From Lentzea terrae (GTDB taxonomy: Bacteria > Actinomycetota > Actinomycetes > Mycobacteriales > Pseudonocardiaceae): a stretch of 64,000 nucleotides of DNA. The position numbers and the translations under genes were made by a program. Position 1 is the stretch's first letter. Every line of letters begins with the position of its first letter. This document shows positions 24,038 through 32,236 of the stretch, one piece after another. Location of the stretch: positions 40,773 through 104,772 of the forward strand of contig NZ_QFWW01000010.1 in assembly GCF_003265345.1 (NCBI RefSeq), in the 5' to 3' direction. The notes below the pieces were generated by a model, which worked only from the letters and a program-made list of their open reading frames with translations, did no database searches and was not told the DNA's origin.

Positions 24038-25441
24038 TCATCTGGTGCGGACCCAGACGGTCTTCTCCCTGCTCCACTGGTCGAACGCGGTGGTGGACTT
24101 CTCCGCGCCGCCGAACCCCGACTGCTTCCAGCCGCCGAACGGCGTGGTGAGGTCGCCTTCGCTGTAGGAGTTGACGGACACGACGCCCGCGTGGATCCCG
24201 CGCGCCAGCCGCCACGCGACGTCGATGCCCCGTGTCCACACCGAGGCGGCGAGGCCGTAGTCGGTGGCGTTGGCGAGGCTGACCGCTTCCTGCTCGGTGG
24301 CGAAGGTCTGCACGCTGACCACCGGTCCGAACAGCTCGGTGGTGAGCAGCCCGGTTCCGGGTGGCACGTCGGTGACGACCGTCGGCGGGTAGTAGGAACC
24401 GTTGGGGTGCAGGCCTTCCGGCAGTTCGGCGGCGTGCACGTGTGCTCCCGTTCGTTGCGCGTCGTCGACCGCTTGCGTGACACGGGCGACTGCGGCGTGG
24501 CTGATCAACGGGCCGATCCTGGTGTCCGGATTGGACGGGTCGCCGATCACGAGCTCGCGTGCTGCGGCAGTGAATCGCTTTGTCACTTCGTCCGCGATGT
24601 CCTGGTGGACCAGGATGCGGGAGCCCGCCGTGCAGTTCTGGCCCGAGGTGAGGAAGGCAGCCTCGATCATGTTGTCGATCAGGTCGTCGAACTCGAGCGC
24701 GTCGGGCATCAGCACCTGTGGGCTCTTGCCACCCATCTCCAGCGACACGCGCTTGAAGTTGGTGAGTGCCGCCGTGGCGAGCACCTTGCGCCCAGTGGCG
24801 GTGGAACCCGTGAACGACAACGCGCCGACCACCGGATCCCGTGCGAGCGCGGCGCCGGTGACGTCACCTCGTCCCGTCAGCACCGTCAGCACACCTTGCG
24901 GCAACCCTGCTTCTGCGGCCAGCCGCGCCACGTGCAGCACCGAGCGCGGGGTCTGCTCCGCGGGTTTGAGCAGCAGGCAGTTACCGGCGGCGAGCGCGGG
25001 ACCGATCTTCCACGCGGCCATGGCGAGCGGGTAGTTCCACGGCAGGATGGCGGCGGCCACGCCGACGGGTTCGCGGGTGATCACGCCGAGATGGCCGGGG
25101 CCGGTGGGTGCGACGCGGCCGAAGACCTTGTCCGCCGCCTCGGCGAACCAGCGCAGCGACTCGATCGCGCCGGGCACGTCGCCGGTGCGGCACTCGGTGA
25201 TCGGCTTGCCCGCGTCTTCGCTGTCGAGGCGGGCCAGGATTTCGGCGTCGCGTTGCATCAGGTCGGCCAGGCGGAGCAGGGTCGCTGCTCGTTCTCTTGG
25301 CGGCAGTTGGGACCAGACGCCGCTCTCGTACACCTTCGCGGCTCGTCTGGCGGCTTCGGCGACTTCAGCCTCGTCTGCGGCCGGCACGGTGGTGATCAGC
25401 TCGCCGGTGGCGGGATTGCGGACTTCCAACGCTGTGCTCAC
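24038..25441 (-). CDS. NAD(P)-dependent aldehyde dehydrogenase
   Basis: 467-residue cytoplasmic enzyme oxidising an aldehyde to the acid. Family motifs are PWNYPLAMAAWKIGPALAAGN (cofactor site), SLEMGGKSPQVL (general-base Glu) and SGQNCTAGSRILV with nucleophile Cys270, then ELFGPVVSVQTF near the end. The length is slightly under the usual ~490 residues. The GTG at 25441 overlaps the stop of the flavin monooxygenase gene by 4 nt (GTGA), indicating tight coupling. Last gene of the five-gene oxidative operon; the aldehyde is presumably produced from the alcohol by the SDR enzyme or after ring or ester cleavage downstream of the monooxygenase. The 3' end abuts the AraC gene with no intergenic base. 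Confidence 0.92.
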   Translation of the reverse strand: MSTALEVRNPATGELITTVPAADEAEVAEAARRAAKVYESGVWSQLPPRERAATLLRLADLMQRDAEILARLDSEDAGKPITECRTGDVPGAIESLRWFAEAADKVFGRVAPTGPGHLGVITREPVGVAAAILPWNYPLAMAAWKIGPALAAGNCLLLKPAEQTPRSVLHVARLAAEAGLPQGVLTVLTGRGDVTGAALARDPVVGALSFTGSTATGRKVLATAALTNFKRVSLEMGGKSPQVLMPDALEFDDLIDNMIEAAFLTSGQNCTAGSRILVHQDIADEVTKRFTAAARELVIGDPSNPDTRIGPLISHAAVARVTQAVDDAQRTGAHVHAAELPEGLHPNGSYYPPTVVTDVPPGTGLLTTELFGPVVSVQTFATEQEAVSLANATDYGLAASVWTRGIDVAWRLARGIHAGVVSVNSYSEGDLTTPFGGWKQSGFGGAEKSTTAFDQWSREKTVWVRTR

Positions 25442-26760
25442 ACCGCCTCCTCGTACCGGAAAACGGCCGGCACCGGAGCCCTGCCCTCGGTGGGCCACCC
25501 CATCTCCTTGGCGAGCTTCGTGACGTACTTGAGGTACGCGCCGCTGTCGACGTACCCGGTGTGCCGCGGCGAAGCGACGAACTTCAGCCCCGCGGTGAGG
25601 TCGGGCCGATCCTCGCGGATCATGCGCGCGAACCGTTCCGGTCCATCTTGGACGTACGCGGCGATCAGCTGCGCCTGCAGGTCGAAGAGCTTGTAGGCGC
25701 CCGAGTTCGTCTCGATGAAGCCGACGCCGCACAACCCTTCGTGCTCGCGGGAGAACACCGACAGGTACAGGTCCGGGTGCTGCTCGTCGCCGAAGTACCG
25801 TTGCGCCACCGGTACCGCGTGCCGGTAGCCGGTCGCGAACAGGACGAGGTCGAAGTCGTCCGAGGTGCCGTCGGCGAAGTGCACGGTCGTGCCGTCGGTG
25901 TGCGCGATGCCGGGCTTGGCGGTGATGTCGCCGTGCCGCAGGTGGTGGATCAGCATCGAGTTGATGACCGGGTGCGTCTCGAACAGCCGGTGGTCCGGCG
26001 CGGGCAGGCCGAGCCGGGCGGGGTCGCCGTCGAACATCCTCAGCAGCGCACCGAAGACCTTCTGCTCCAACCACTTCGGCAGGTGGGGTCCGCCGTCGGA
26101 CAACGTGTCGACCGGGCGGCCGAACAGGTGCTTCGGGATGAACCAGTAGCCGCGCCGCATGCTGATCACCGCGTGGTCGGCGGCGCGGGCCGCGTCGCAG
26201 GCGATGTCGCAGCCCGAGTTGCCCGCGCCCACGACGAGCACGCGCTTGCCGCGCAGTTCGGCGGCGTCGCGGTAGCCCATCGTGTGGCGGACCTCGCCGG
26301 TGAAGGCACCCGGCAACTCGGGGATGTTGGGGTGCCACTGGGAACCGGTGCACACCACCACCTGCGAGTGCACGGTGTCGCGGCCGTCTGCCCGCGTGAC
26401 CGTCCAGGTGCCGTCGGTGTTCTTGCGGACGTCACGCACCTCAACCCCGAACTCGATGCGCTCGGTCAGCCCGTACGCGTCGGCGAACGACCGCAGGTAG
26501 CTCAGCACCTGCCGATGTGACGGGTAGTCGGGGAAGTGGTCCGGCATCGGCCAGCCGCCGAAGCCCGACCGGGTCTTGCTGGAGATGAAGTGCGCCGAGG
26601 AGTACATCGGGCTGCCGGGGTTGTCGATGTCCCAGATGCCGCCGGCGGCAGTGTGCCGCTCGACGTGGGTGTACGGCAGCCCCCGGTCGGCCAGTGCGCG
26701 GGCCACCGCGAGTCCGGCCGGCCCGGCTCCGATGACGCACGTGTCGGGTTTGATGTCCAC
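25438..26760 (-). CDS. Flavin-containing monooxygenase (FMO type)
   Basis: 440-residue FAD/NADPH monooxygenase. The FAD-binding motif is VIGAGPAGLAVARAL near the N-terminus. The FMO fingerprint FTGEVRHTMGY fits the FxGxxxHxxxY pattern, and the NADPH site is VVGAGNSGCDIACDA. FMOs oxygenate N- or S-nucleophiles, and some bacterial members act as Baeyer-Villiger enzymes on ketones. The neighbours (SDR, P450, ALDH, MFS) suggest a carbon skeleton oxidised stepwise. It starts at ATG 26760, 51 bp after the MFS gene, and overlaps the ALDH gene by 4 nt. Substrate unknown. Confidence 0.9.
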   Translation of the reverse strand: MDIKPDTCVIGAGPAGLAVARALADRGLPYTHVERHTAAGGIWDIDNPGSPMYSSAHFISSKTRSGFGGWPMPDHFPDYPSHRQVLSYLRSFADAYGLTERIEFGVEVRDVRKNTDGTWTVTRADGRDTVHSQVVVCTGSQWHPNIPELPGAFTGEVRHTMGYRDAAELRGKRVLVVGAGNSGCDIACDAARAADHAVISMRRGYWFIPKHLFGRPVDTLSDGGPHLPKWLEQKVFGALLRMFDGDPARLGLPAPDHRLFETHPVINSMLIHHLRHGDITAKPGIAHTDGTTVHFADGTSDDFDLVLFATGYRHAVPVAQRYFGDEQHPDLYLSVFSREHEGLCGVGFIETNSGAYKLFDLQAQLIAAYVQDGPERFARMIREDRPDLTAGLKFVASPRHTGYVDSGAYLKYVTKLAKEMGWPTEGRAPVPAVFRYEEAV

Positions 26761-26811
26761 GGACCCCGCCTTTCTGCTTCGACTCTGCGACTGAACGTAG
26801 GGATGCCGCGC

Positions 26812-27981
26812 CTACTGAGAACTGGCGTCACCGGCCGGGATGGGGACTCCAGCGGCCAACCGGCTGTCCGCCGCCGTCGTCATCCGCAGCAACGGCAGCG
26901 ACGCGACGACCATGCCGAGCGCGAACAGCACGCCCAGCACCTCCGGCCCCGTGTGCTCCAGCAGCAGCCCCACGGCCAACGGCCCAGCGCCGGTGCCCAA
27001 CGCCGAGGCGCCGCTGAGCGAGGCGACCCACCGGCCGGACGGGTCGAGCACCGCCGCGGCTGCCACCATCTGCACCAGCACCGCCAGCTGACAGGCCTGC
27101 CAGACCACCGCCGCCGCGGTGAAGAGCACCGGTTCGTCGCTGATCACGACCACGGCCATCGCGACGGCCTCCACGACGACGAACACCACCATCGACCGGA
27201 GCCGCCCGAACCGGCGGGCCGCCGGTGTGCCCGCCACCGCGCCGGCCAGGGCCACGACGCTCGACACCGCGAGGATCAGCGACACCGTGGTGGCGTCCAG
27301 GCCGGTGTGCTCGCGGCCGAGGACGGAGGCGTAGGCCCAGGTGCCCTGGGTGATCGTCCAGAGACACGCGGTCCCGATCAGGAGGACGGCGGAGGGGCGG
27401 CTGGTCGCGGCTTTCGTTGAACGACCGGCTTTCGTTGCCGTGGCAGGGCTTTCCGGCAGCTTCCCCACCAGGAACCAGGCAGGCGCGCAGCACACCGCGA
27501 GCAGCAAGAACCCGGCCCCGCCCCACTGCTCGTTCACCAGCGGCACCGCCACGATCATCAGCGCCGCGACCACCACCGTGCCCGCCACCGCGACGGCGGA
27601 CGCGCGGTCGGAGTCCTCCGTCGCCGCCAGTGCCGCCGTGGCCGCCGCGTAGACGATGCCGAGTGCGGCACCGAGCAGCAGGTTGGTCAGCAGCAGCGTG
27701 ACCGGGTCGCCGGCCAGGGCCACCCACAGCGCTGCGAACGCCGTCAGCGCCAGGCCGAGGCGGGCCATCGCGACCCGGCCCGGACTGGCCGCGCGGGACG
27801 CCAGCAGGAGGGTCACGACGGCGGTCGCCGTCAGCTGGGCCGCGCCCACCAGGCCCGCGCCCGCGCCGGACAAGCCGGCGCGGGACGCGAAGTCGTCGAT
27901 GAACACCGGCATCACGTTCGTGCCCGCGCTGCCCATCGCGATCCCGGCGATCAACGCCACCGCGACGCCGAAAGACCACAT
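26812..27981 (-). CDS. MFS transporter
   Basis: 389-residue major facilitator superfamily protein with about twelve hydrophobic helices, from VAVALIAGIAMGSAGTNVMPV at the N-terminus to GVLFALGMVVASLPLL near the C-terminus, and a central hydrophilic loop with several Lys/Arg residues (KAGRSTKAATSR). The starting ATG (27981) lies 3 bp after the P450 stop, so the genes are co-translated. It probably imports or exports the compound processed by the P450/FMO/ALDH/SDR enzymes; direction and substrate cannot be told. Two shorter family signatures (the A-like loop and motif C) are only weakly recognisable. Confidence 0.87.
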   Translation of the reverse strand: MWSFGVAVALIAGIAMGSAGTNVMPVFIDDFASRAGLSGAGAGLVGAAQLTATAVVTLLLASRAASPGRVAMARLGLALTAFAALWVALAGDPVTLLLTNLLLGAALGIVYAAATAALAATEDSDRASAVAVAGTVVVAALMIVAVPLVNEQWGGAGFLLLAVCCAPAWFLVGKLPESPATATKAGRSTKAATSRPSAVLLIGTACLWTITQGTWAYASVLGREHTGLDATTVSLILAVSSVVALAGAVAGTPAARRFGRLRSMVVFVVVEAVAMAVVVISDEPVLFTAAAVVWQACQLAVLVQMVAAAAVLDPSGRWVASLSGASALGTGAGPLAVGLLLEHTGPEVLGVLFALGMVVASLPLLRMTTAADSRLAAGVPIPAGDASSQ

Positions 27982-27984
27982 CGG

Positions 27985-30900
27985 TCAGCCCGCCCAGACG
28001 TCTTCGACGTAGCGGTCCGACTCCTGCATGCCGGCGAGCCACAGGGCGGCCTGGCGCTCGTCGCCGCCGGTGTGCTTGCGGTAGAGCTCCATGAACGCCT
28101 CCCGCACGGCCGGTGCCATCCGGCGGCCGTCACCGCAGACGTACACCCGGCCGCCGCGTGACAGCAGGTCCCAGACCTCTTCACCCTCGGCGGCGATGCG
28201 GTCCTGCACGAACGTGACGCCGGCGACGGGTGCCTGTGAGAAGGCCGGGCGCATGCTCACCGCACCGGCTTCCTGCGCCGCCTCCATCTCCGCGCGGTGC
28301 AGGTAGTCGACATCCGGGTGGTCGCAACCGAAGTAGGACAGCAGCGGACCGCGCGAGCCGGTGTGCATCCGGTCGAGCACCACACCGCGGAACGGCGCGA
28401 CACCCGTGCCGGCGCTGACCAGGATCACCGGCACCGACGGGTCGATCGGCAGGCGGAACGAGTCGCCGGCGGCGAGCACCCTGGCCTGGATGACGTCGCC
28501 CGCGTCAACCGTCTGCAGGTAGCGCGAGGCGATGCCCTCGAACGTGCCGTCACCGCCTCGGTGCGGTGCGGACAGCAGCGACACCATCAGGTCCACCTCC
28601 CCCGGCGACGCGGCAGCGGACGACGAGATCGAGTAGTGCCGGGCGCGCATGACCGGCAGCAGTTCCAGGTAGCGCTCGAAGGGCAGCTCGCAGGCGCGGT
28701 ACCGCTCCAGCAGGTCGAGCACGCTGTCGTGGCCGGCCGGGGTCGCGGCGAGCGGCGCGCGTTCCGGCGGGCACGCGGTGTGCGATGCCAGCAGCGCGAT
28801 CTGCTCCGCAGTGGCGGGATCCTGCAGCTCGACGAGGTCGGTCAGCAGGCGGCGCAGCGTCAGCGGACGGTCGACCGGCAGGCTGCTGCGGCCGCGGCGG
28901 CCGGACTTCACCCGCACCGTGCGGTCGAGGTCGAGCCCGAACCGGGCGGCGACGCGCTGCACCAGGTCGTCCGGGTTGTGCGGGAGCACCGCGAAGTGGT
29001 CGCCGGTGCGGTAGGTGACGCCTTCGGGCAGCCGCACGCGCAGGAACCGCTTGGACCGGCCGAGCGGGTGGTCCACGTCGACCAGCTCGTAGGCCTCCAG
29101 CACCTGCATCGGCTGGACCCCGTGCCGCGCGGCGAGCTCACCGGTGACCGACTCGGAGGCGTCCTCCAGCTCGTAGCCCACGGGGCTGGACTCGACCGCG
29201 GCAACGGCTTGAGCGGTGCCGTACCGCTCCAGCAGCGCGGCCCACAGGTCCGCGGTCCAGCGGTCGACGGTGCCGGCGAAGTCACCGGCGGCGTCCGCGG
29301 CACCGCGTTCCAGCAGCCGGACCGCACCCGCCGCCGCCAGCCGTTCGTCGATCAGCTGCGGCACCCGCTGGTAGGTGGCGGCCCAGTTGCGGTCGCCGAC
29401 ACCCAGCACGGCGTAAGGAAGTCCTTGCAGCGAACCGGGTTCCAACGACTCGGTCCACGCGAGGAACCGCGCGGCGTCGTCGGTGGGACGGCCGTTGTAG
29501 GAGGCGGCCACGATCACCACCGGGCCGCTGTCCGGACCGAGCTCGCCCGCGACGTCGTTCAACGGCGCCACCGTCGTGGCGAAACCGCGTTCGTCACCGT
29601 CGACGGCGAGGTCCCCGGCGATGCCCGTGCAGGTGCCGAGGTTGGAGCCGTGCAGCAAGGCCAGCGCGGTACCTGCTGCACGGCTGACTGTGGTGGCACC
29701 GGCCGCGGTCCGGTCGGTGCTCACGGTGGTGGGACGGCGCCGCTCGGCGCGGGAACGCCGGGCCAGGCGCAGCGTCAAGGCGTCCGGCTTGAGCGTCAGC
29801 GACTGCTTGATCTTCAGCTGGTAGTTGGTGTGGTCGATGAACCGGTAGCGGTGCACCAGCAACGCGAGCACCAGCGTCGCCTCGTGCAGCGCGAACTGAC
29901 GGCCGATGCAGGCACGCTCACCGCTGCCGAACGGCTTGAACAGGTGCACCGGCCGCGACTCCTCGCGCTCCGGCGCGAACCGCTCCGGGTCGAACAGTTC
30001 GACGTTGTCGCCCCACGCCGGGTCGCGGTGCAGCTGCGGGATCAGCACCAGCAGACCCTCGCCCTTGCGCACCGCGTACTTGCCGCCGATCACCGTGTCC
30101 TCGACCGGTTCGACGCCGTACACCGGCGCGGTCGGCCACAGCCGCAGGCTCTCGTTGAGCACCTGCCGGAGGTAGGTCAGCTTGCCGATGTCGCCGTACT
30201 CCGGCTCGGGTTCGGCGTCGCCCCACAGCGCGTCCACCTCGGCCTGGGCCCGCGCCAGTGCCTCCGGGTGCTTGGTCAGGTAGTGCAGCGCGAACGACAG
30301 CGCGCCACTGGTCGTCTCGTGACCGGCGATGATGAACGTGATCGCCTGATGGCGGATGTTCACGTCGTCCAGCGGCTCACCGGTCCGCTCGTCACGCGTG
30401 TGCAGCATCCGGCCGAGCAGGTCGTCGGTGCTGGTGTCACCGGAGGCCCGGCGGCGGCGGATGACGTCGTCCACGAGGTCCTGCATGCAGGCCAGGTCCT
30501 CGCGGAACTGCTCGGCCTTGCCCCACTGGAACAACCCGCTCCACGGCAGTGCCTCGCCCTTGGCCTGGGCGAAGTCGAGCGCCCGCGTCAACGCCGTCAC
30601 GAACGGGTGCGGCTCGGTGCGGGCGAACGACTCGAAGTCGTAGCCGAAGCCGCACAGCCCGATCGTGTCGAAGGTCAGCCGGGTCATGTCCTCGGCGACG
30701 TCGACGGCGTCAGGAGCGTTGTCCCACTTCTCGATCAACGTCTTGGCCACGTCGAGCATCGTCGAGTGGTAGCCGCGCATGGCGCCCAGCGAGAAGGCGG
30801 GCATCAGGACGTCGTGTGCCTTCTGCCAGTTCGGCTCGTCGTTGTACGCGGTGAAGAGCCCGTCTCCGCCGATGTCACGCAGCAGCACCAGATCGGGGTG

Positions 30901-31131
30901 CAGGTTCTTGCGGAACCGGGTCTCGTCCGACAGCTCGGTGACGAGGTCGAGCCCGGAGACGAAGTTGATCTCCCGGTCGAACACGCGGAGCTTGAACAGC
31001 GGGCCGAGCTCCTTGGCCTCCTCCATGACGTGCAGCAGACCGTCGACGCCACTGGGGATGTCGAGGGCATGGCCGACCAGTGGCCAGGACGGACGCTCGG
31101 GAATCGGCTCGGTGGCGGGGACGTGCGTCAT
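27985..31131 (-). CDS. Self-sufficient cytochrome P450/NADPH reductase fusion (CYP102/BM3 type)
   Basis: 1048-residue single-chain monooxygenase. The P450 domain (1 to about 470) has the oxygen-activation helix IIAGHETTSGALSF, ExxR in ESLRLWP, and the heme thiolate loop PFGSGERACIGRQF with Cys408. The reductase half has an FMN/flavodoxin domain (LLHGSNLGTCTG), an FAD domain (RHYSISSSAA) and an NADPH domain (LVSAGTGVAPFRG). Family members such as P450 BM3 hydroxylate fatty acids or related chains subterminally. Order heme-FMN-FAD and length match the family. The ATG at 31131 has GAAAGG upstream. Second gene of the SDR-P450-MFS-FMO-ALDH operon, 53 bp after the SDR gene, so the hydroxylated product is probably oxidised further by the neighbours. 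Confidence 0.95.
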   Translation of the reverse strand: MTHVPATEPIPERPSWPLVGHALDIPSGVDGLLHVMEEAKELGPLFKLRVFDREINFVSGLDLVTELSDETRFRKNLHPDLVLLRDIGGDGLFTAYNDEPNWQKAHDVLMPAFSLGAMRGYHSTMLDVAKTLIEKWDNAPDAVDVAEDMTRLTFDTIGLCGFGYDFESFARTEPHPFVTALTRALDFAQAKGEALPWSGLFQWGKAEQFREDLACMQDLVDDVIRRRRASGDTSTDDLLGRMLHTRDERTGEPLDDVNIRHQAITFIIAGHETTSGALSFALHYLTKHPEALARAQAEVDALWGDAEPEPEYGDIGKLTYLRQVLNESLRLWPTAPVYGVEPVEDTVIGGKYAVRKGEGLLVLIPQLHRDPAWGDNVELFDPERFAPEREESRPVHLFKPFGSGERACIGRQFALHEATLVLALLVHRYRFIDHTNYQLKIKQSLTLKPDALTLRLARRSRAERRRPTTVSTDRTAAGATTVSRAAGTALALLHGSNLGTCTGIAGDLAVDGDERGFATTVAPLNDVAGELGPDSGPVVIVAASYNGRPTDDAARFLAWTESLEPGSLQGLPYAVLGVGDRNWAATYQRVPQLIDERLAAAGAVRLLERGAADAAGDFAGTVDRWTADLWAALLERYGTAQAVAAVESSPVGYELEDASESVTGELAARHGVQPMQVLEAYELVDVDHPLGRSKRFLRVRLPEGVTYRTGDHFAVLPHNPDDLVQRVAARFGLDLDRTVRVKSGRRGRSSLPVDRPLTLRRLLTDLVELQDPATAEQIALLASHTACPPERAPLAATPAGHDSVLDLLERYRACELPFERYLELLPVMRARHYSISSSAAASPGEVDLMVSLLSAPHRGGDGTFEGIASRYLQTVDAGDVIQARVLAAGDSFRLPIDPSVPVILVSAGTGVAPFRGVVLDRMHTGSRGPLLSYFGCDHPDVDYLHRAEMEAAQEAGAVSMRPAFSQAPVAGVTFVQDRIAAEGEEVWDLLSRGGRVYVCGDGRRMAPAVREAFMELYRKHTGGDERQAALWLAGMQESDRYVEDVWAG

Positions 31132-31184
31132 CGGGTTGTGCCTTTCGCGCTGTGGTGGTTCAGGTTCGTGAGGGCGTGCGGGGC

Positions 31185-32060
31185 TCAGCGCTCGTGCACG
31201 AGCTCCCAGCTGCCGCCGTTGCGACGGGCGAGCCCGCGGCGCTCCAGGTCCTCGAGGTAGCGGACCATTCCGGCGTCGCCGCGCTTGCGGAAGAAGGGAA
31301 GGATCTTCGGCAGCAGGTTGGGCACGAGCATCGCCAGTCGTGCGCCCAGCGACTCGCTCGGCCGGGCGTAGGCCTCCAGCCGCGGCTTGTCGAGCATGCT
31401 GACCACGGCGGCCACGACGTCGGACGGCTGCTGCGGCGGCTCCTGGAACTGCATGGAGTTGCCACCCTCGACGGCCTCGCGGCGCAGCATCGGCGTGTCG
31501 GTCGCGGACGGCAGCACCGAGCCGGCCAGGATGCCCTTCTCCCGCAGGTCGAGCCCGATCGACAACATCGCGCCGCGCAGGCCGAACTTGGACGCGCAGT
31601 ACACCGGCGTCTCGCCCTGCGGGAAGAGGCCGGCGAGTGACACGGTGCTGATCACCCGCGGGTCGCGCGACTTCCACAGCAGCCCGATCGCGAGCCGCGT
31701 GGTGACGAGCGGCGAGGTCATGTTGAGCGCGATCTCGCGCTCGATGCTGGGGATGTCCCGCTCGTCGAACCGCTCGGTGCTGGTCATGCCGACGTTGTTG
31801 ACCAGCACGTCGAGCCGGCCGAACTCCTCGCCGACCTGCTCGAACAGCTGCTCGATCTGGCCCCAGTCCAGCAGGTCGCACCCGATGCCGACGTGGCCGC
31901 CACCCGGCAGCTCGCCCGCGACCTTCTTCGCGCGGGCCTCGTCGATGTCGACCACGACGCACCGGGCGCCTCCGGAGGCGAACCGGTGGCACATGGCGCT
32001 GCCGATGCCGCCCGCGCCTCCCGTGACGGCGATGACCTTGTCGCGGAAGTCGTAGCTCAT
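31185..32060 (-). CDS. Short-chain dehydrogenase/reductase
   Basis: 291-residue classical SDR oxidoreductase with a C-terminal extension of ~45 residues. The cofactor motif is VTGGAGGIGSAMC; NNVG follows strand 4; the catalytic triad is Ser in STVSLAG with Tyr and Lys in VYCASKFG. An Asp in VVDIDEA at the end of strand 2 favours NAD(H). The ATG at 32060 has GAAGGG upstream. First gene of the oxidative operon; it could convert the alcohol made by the P450 to a ketone or aldehyde for the FMO or ALDH. A perfect 9-bp inverted repeat overlaps its ribosome site region, implying repressor control. Confidence 0.92.
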   Translation of the reverse strand: MSYDFRDKVIAVTGGAGGIGSAMCHRFASGGARCVVVDIDEARAKKVAGELPGGGHVGIGCDLLDWGQIEQLFEQVGEEFGRLDVLVNNVGMTSTERFDERDIPSIEREIALNMTSPLVTTRLAIGLLWKSRDPRVISTVSLAGLFPQGETPVYCASKFGLRGAMLSIGLDLREKGILAGSVLPSATDTPMLRREAVEGGNSMQFQEPPQQPSDVVAAVVSMLDKPRLEAYARPSESLGARLAMLVPNLLPKILPFFRKRGDAGMVRYLEDLERRGLARRNGGSWELVHER

Positions 32061-32070
32061 GGTGGGTGCC

Positions 32071-32104
32071 CTTCGTGACGGCCGTTCATCTCGTTGTCAC
32101 GAAG
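32071..32104. promoter_or_regulatory. Inverted-repeat operator before the SDR-P450 operon
   Basis: CTTCGTGAC (32071-32079) and GTCACGAAG (32096-32104) form a perfect 9-bp dyad with a 16-bp spacer, starting 10 bp upstream of the SDR start codon. The arms flank the leader, and one arm covers part of the ribosome site (GAAGGG). The spacing suits a TetR-type or AraC-type dimer; the identity of the regulator is unknown. Confidence 0.6.
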
Positions 32105-32176
32105 TTATTTGAGCGCGACGCCCCTGGAACTGGCCGACGCGGCCACAGAGGGAACCGCAGCGGCCACGCCCGCAAA

Positions 32177-32218
32177 ACGAAACCGCCGAGGGCCTGAAAA
32201 GGCCTTCGGCGGTTTCGT
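32177..32218. terminator. Strong hairpin terminator of the GH5 operon
   Basis: Arms ACGAAACCGCCGAGGGCCT (32177-32195) and AGGCCTTCGGCGGTTTCGT (32200-32218) pair over 19 bp with one G-T wobble and a GAAA loop. It lies about 20 bp beyond the GH5 stop codon (32237, minus strand), so it marks the end of the 14-kb sugar operon that begins at 46482. Confidence 0.9.
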
Positions 32219-32236
32219 CCGAAATGGACTCTCGAA

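Noticed and set aside
28297..31260. 987-codon open frame on the plus strand opposite the P450-reductase gene
   Set aside because: Antisense shadow of the CYP102-type gene; repetitive Arg/Val/His composition and no motifs.
31132..31992. N-terminal extension of the P450 gene
   Set aside because: It would overlap the SDR gene in another frame. The ATG at 31131 matches the usual start of the P450 domain and has a ribosome site.
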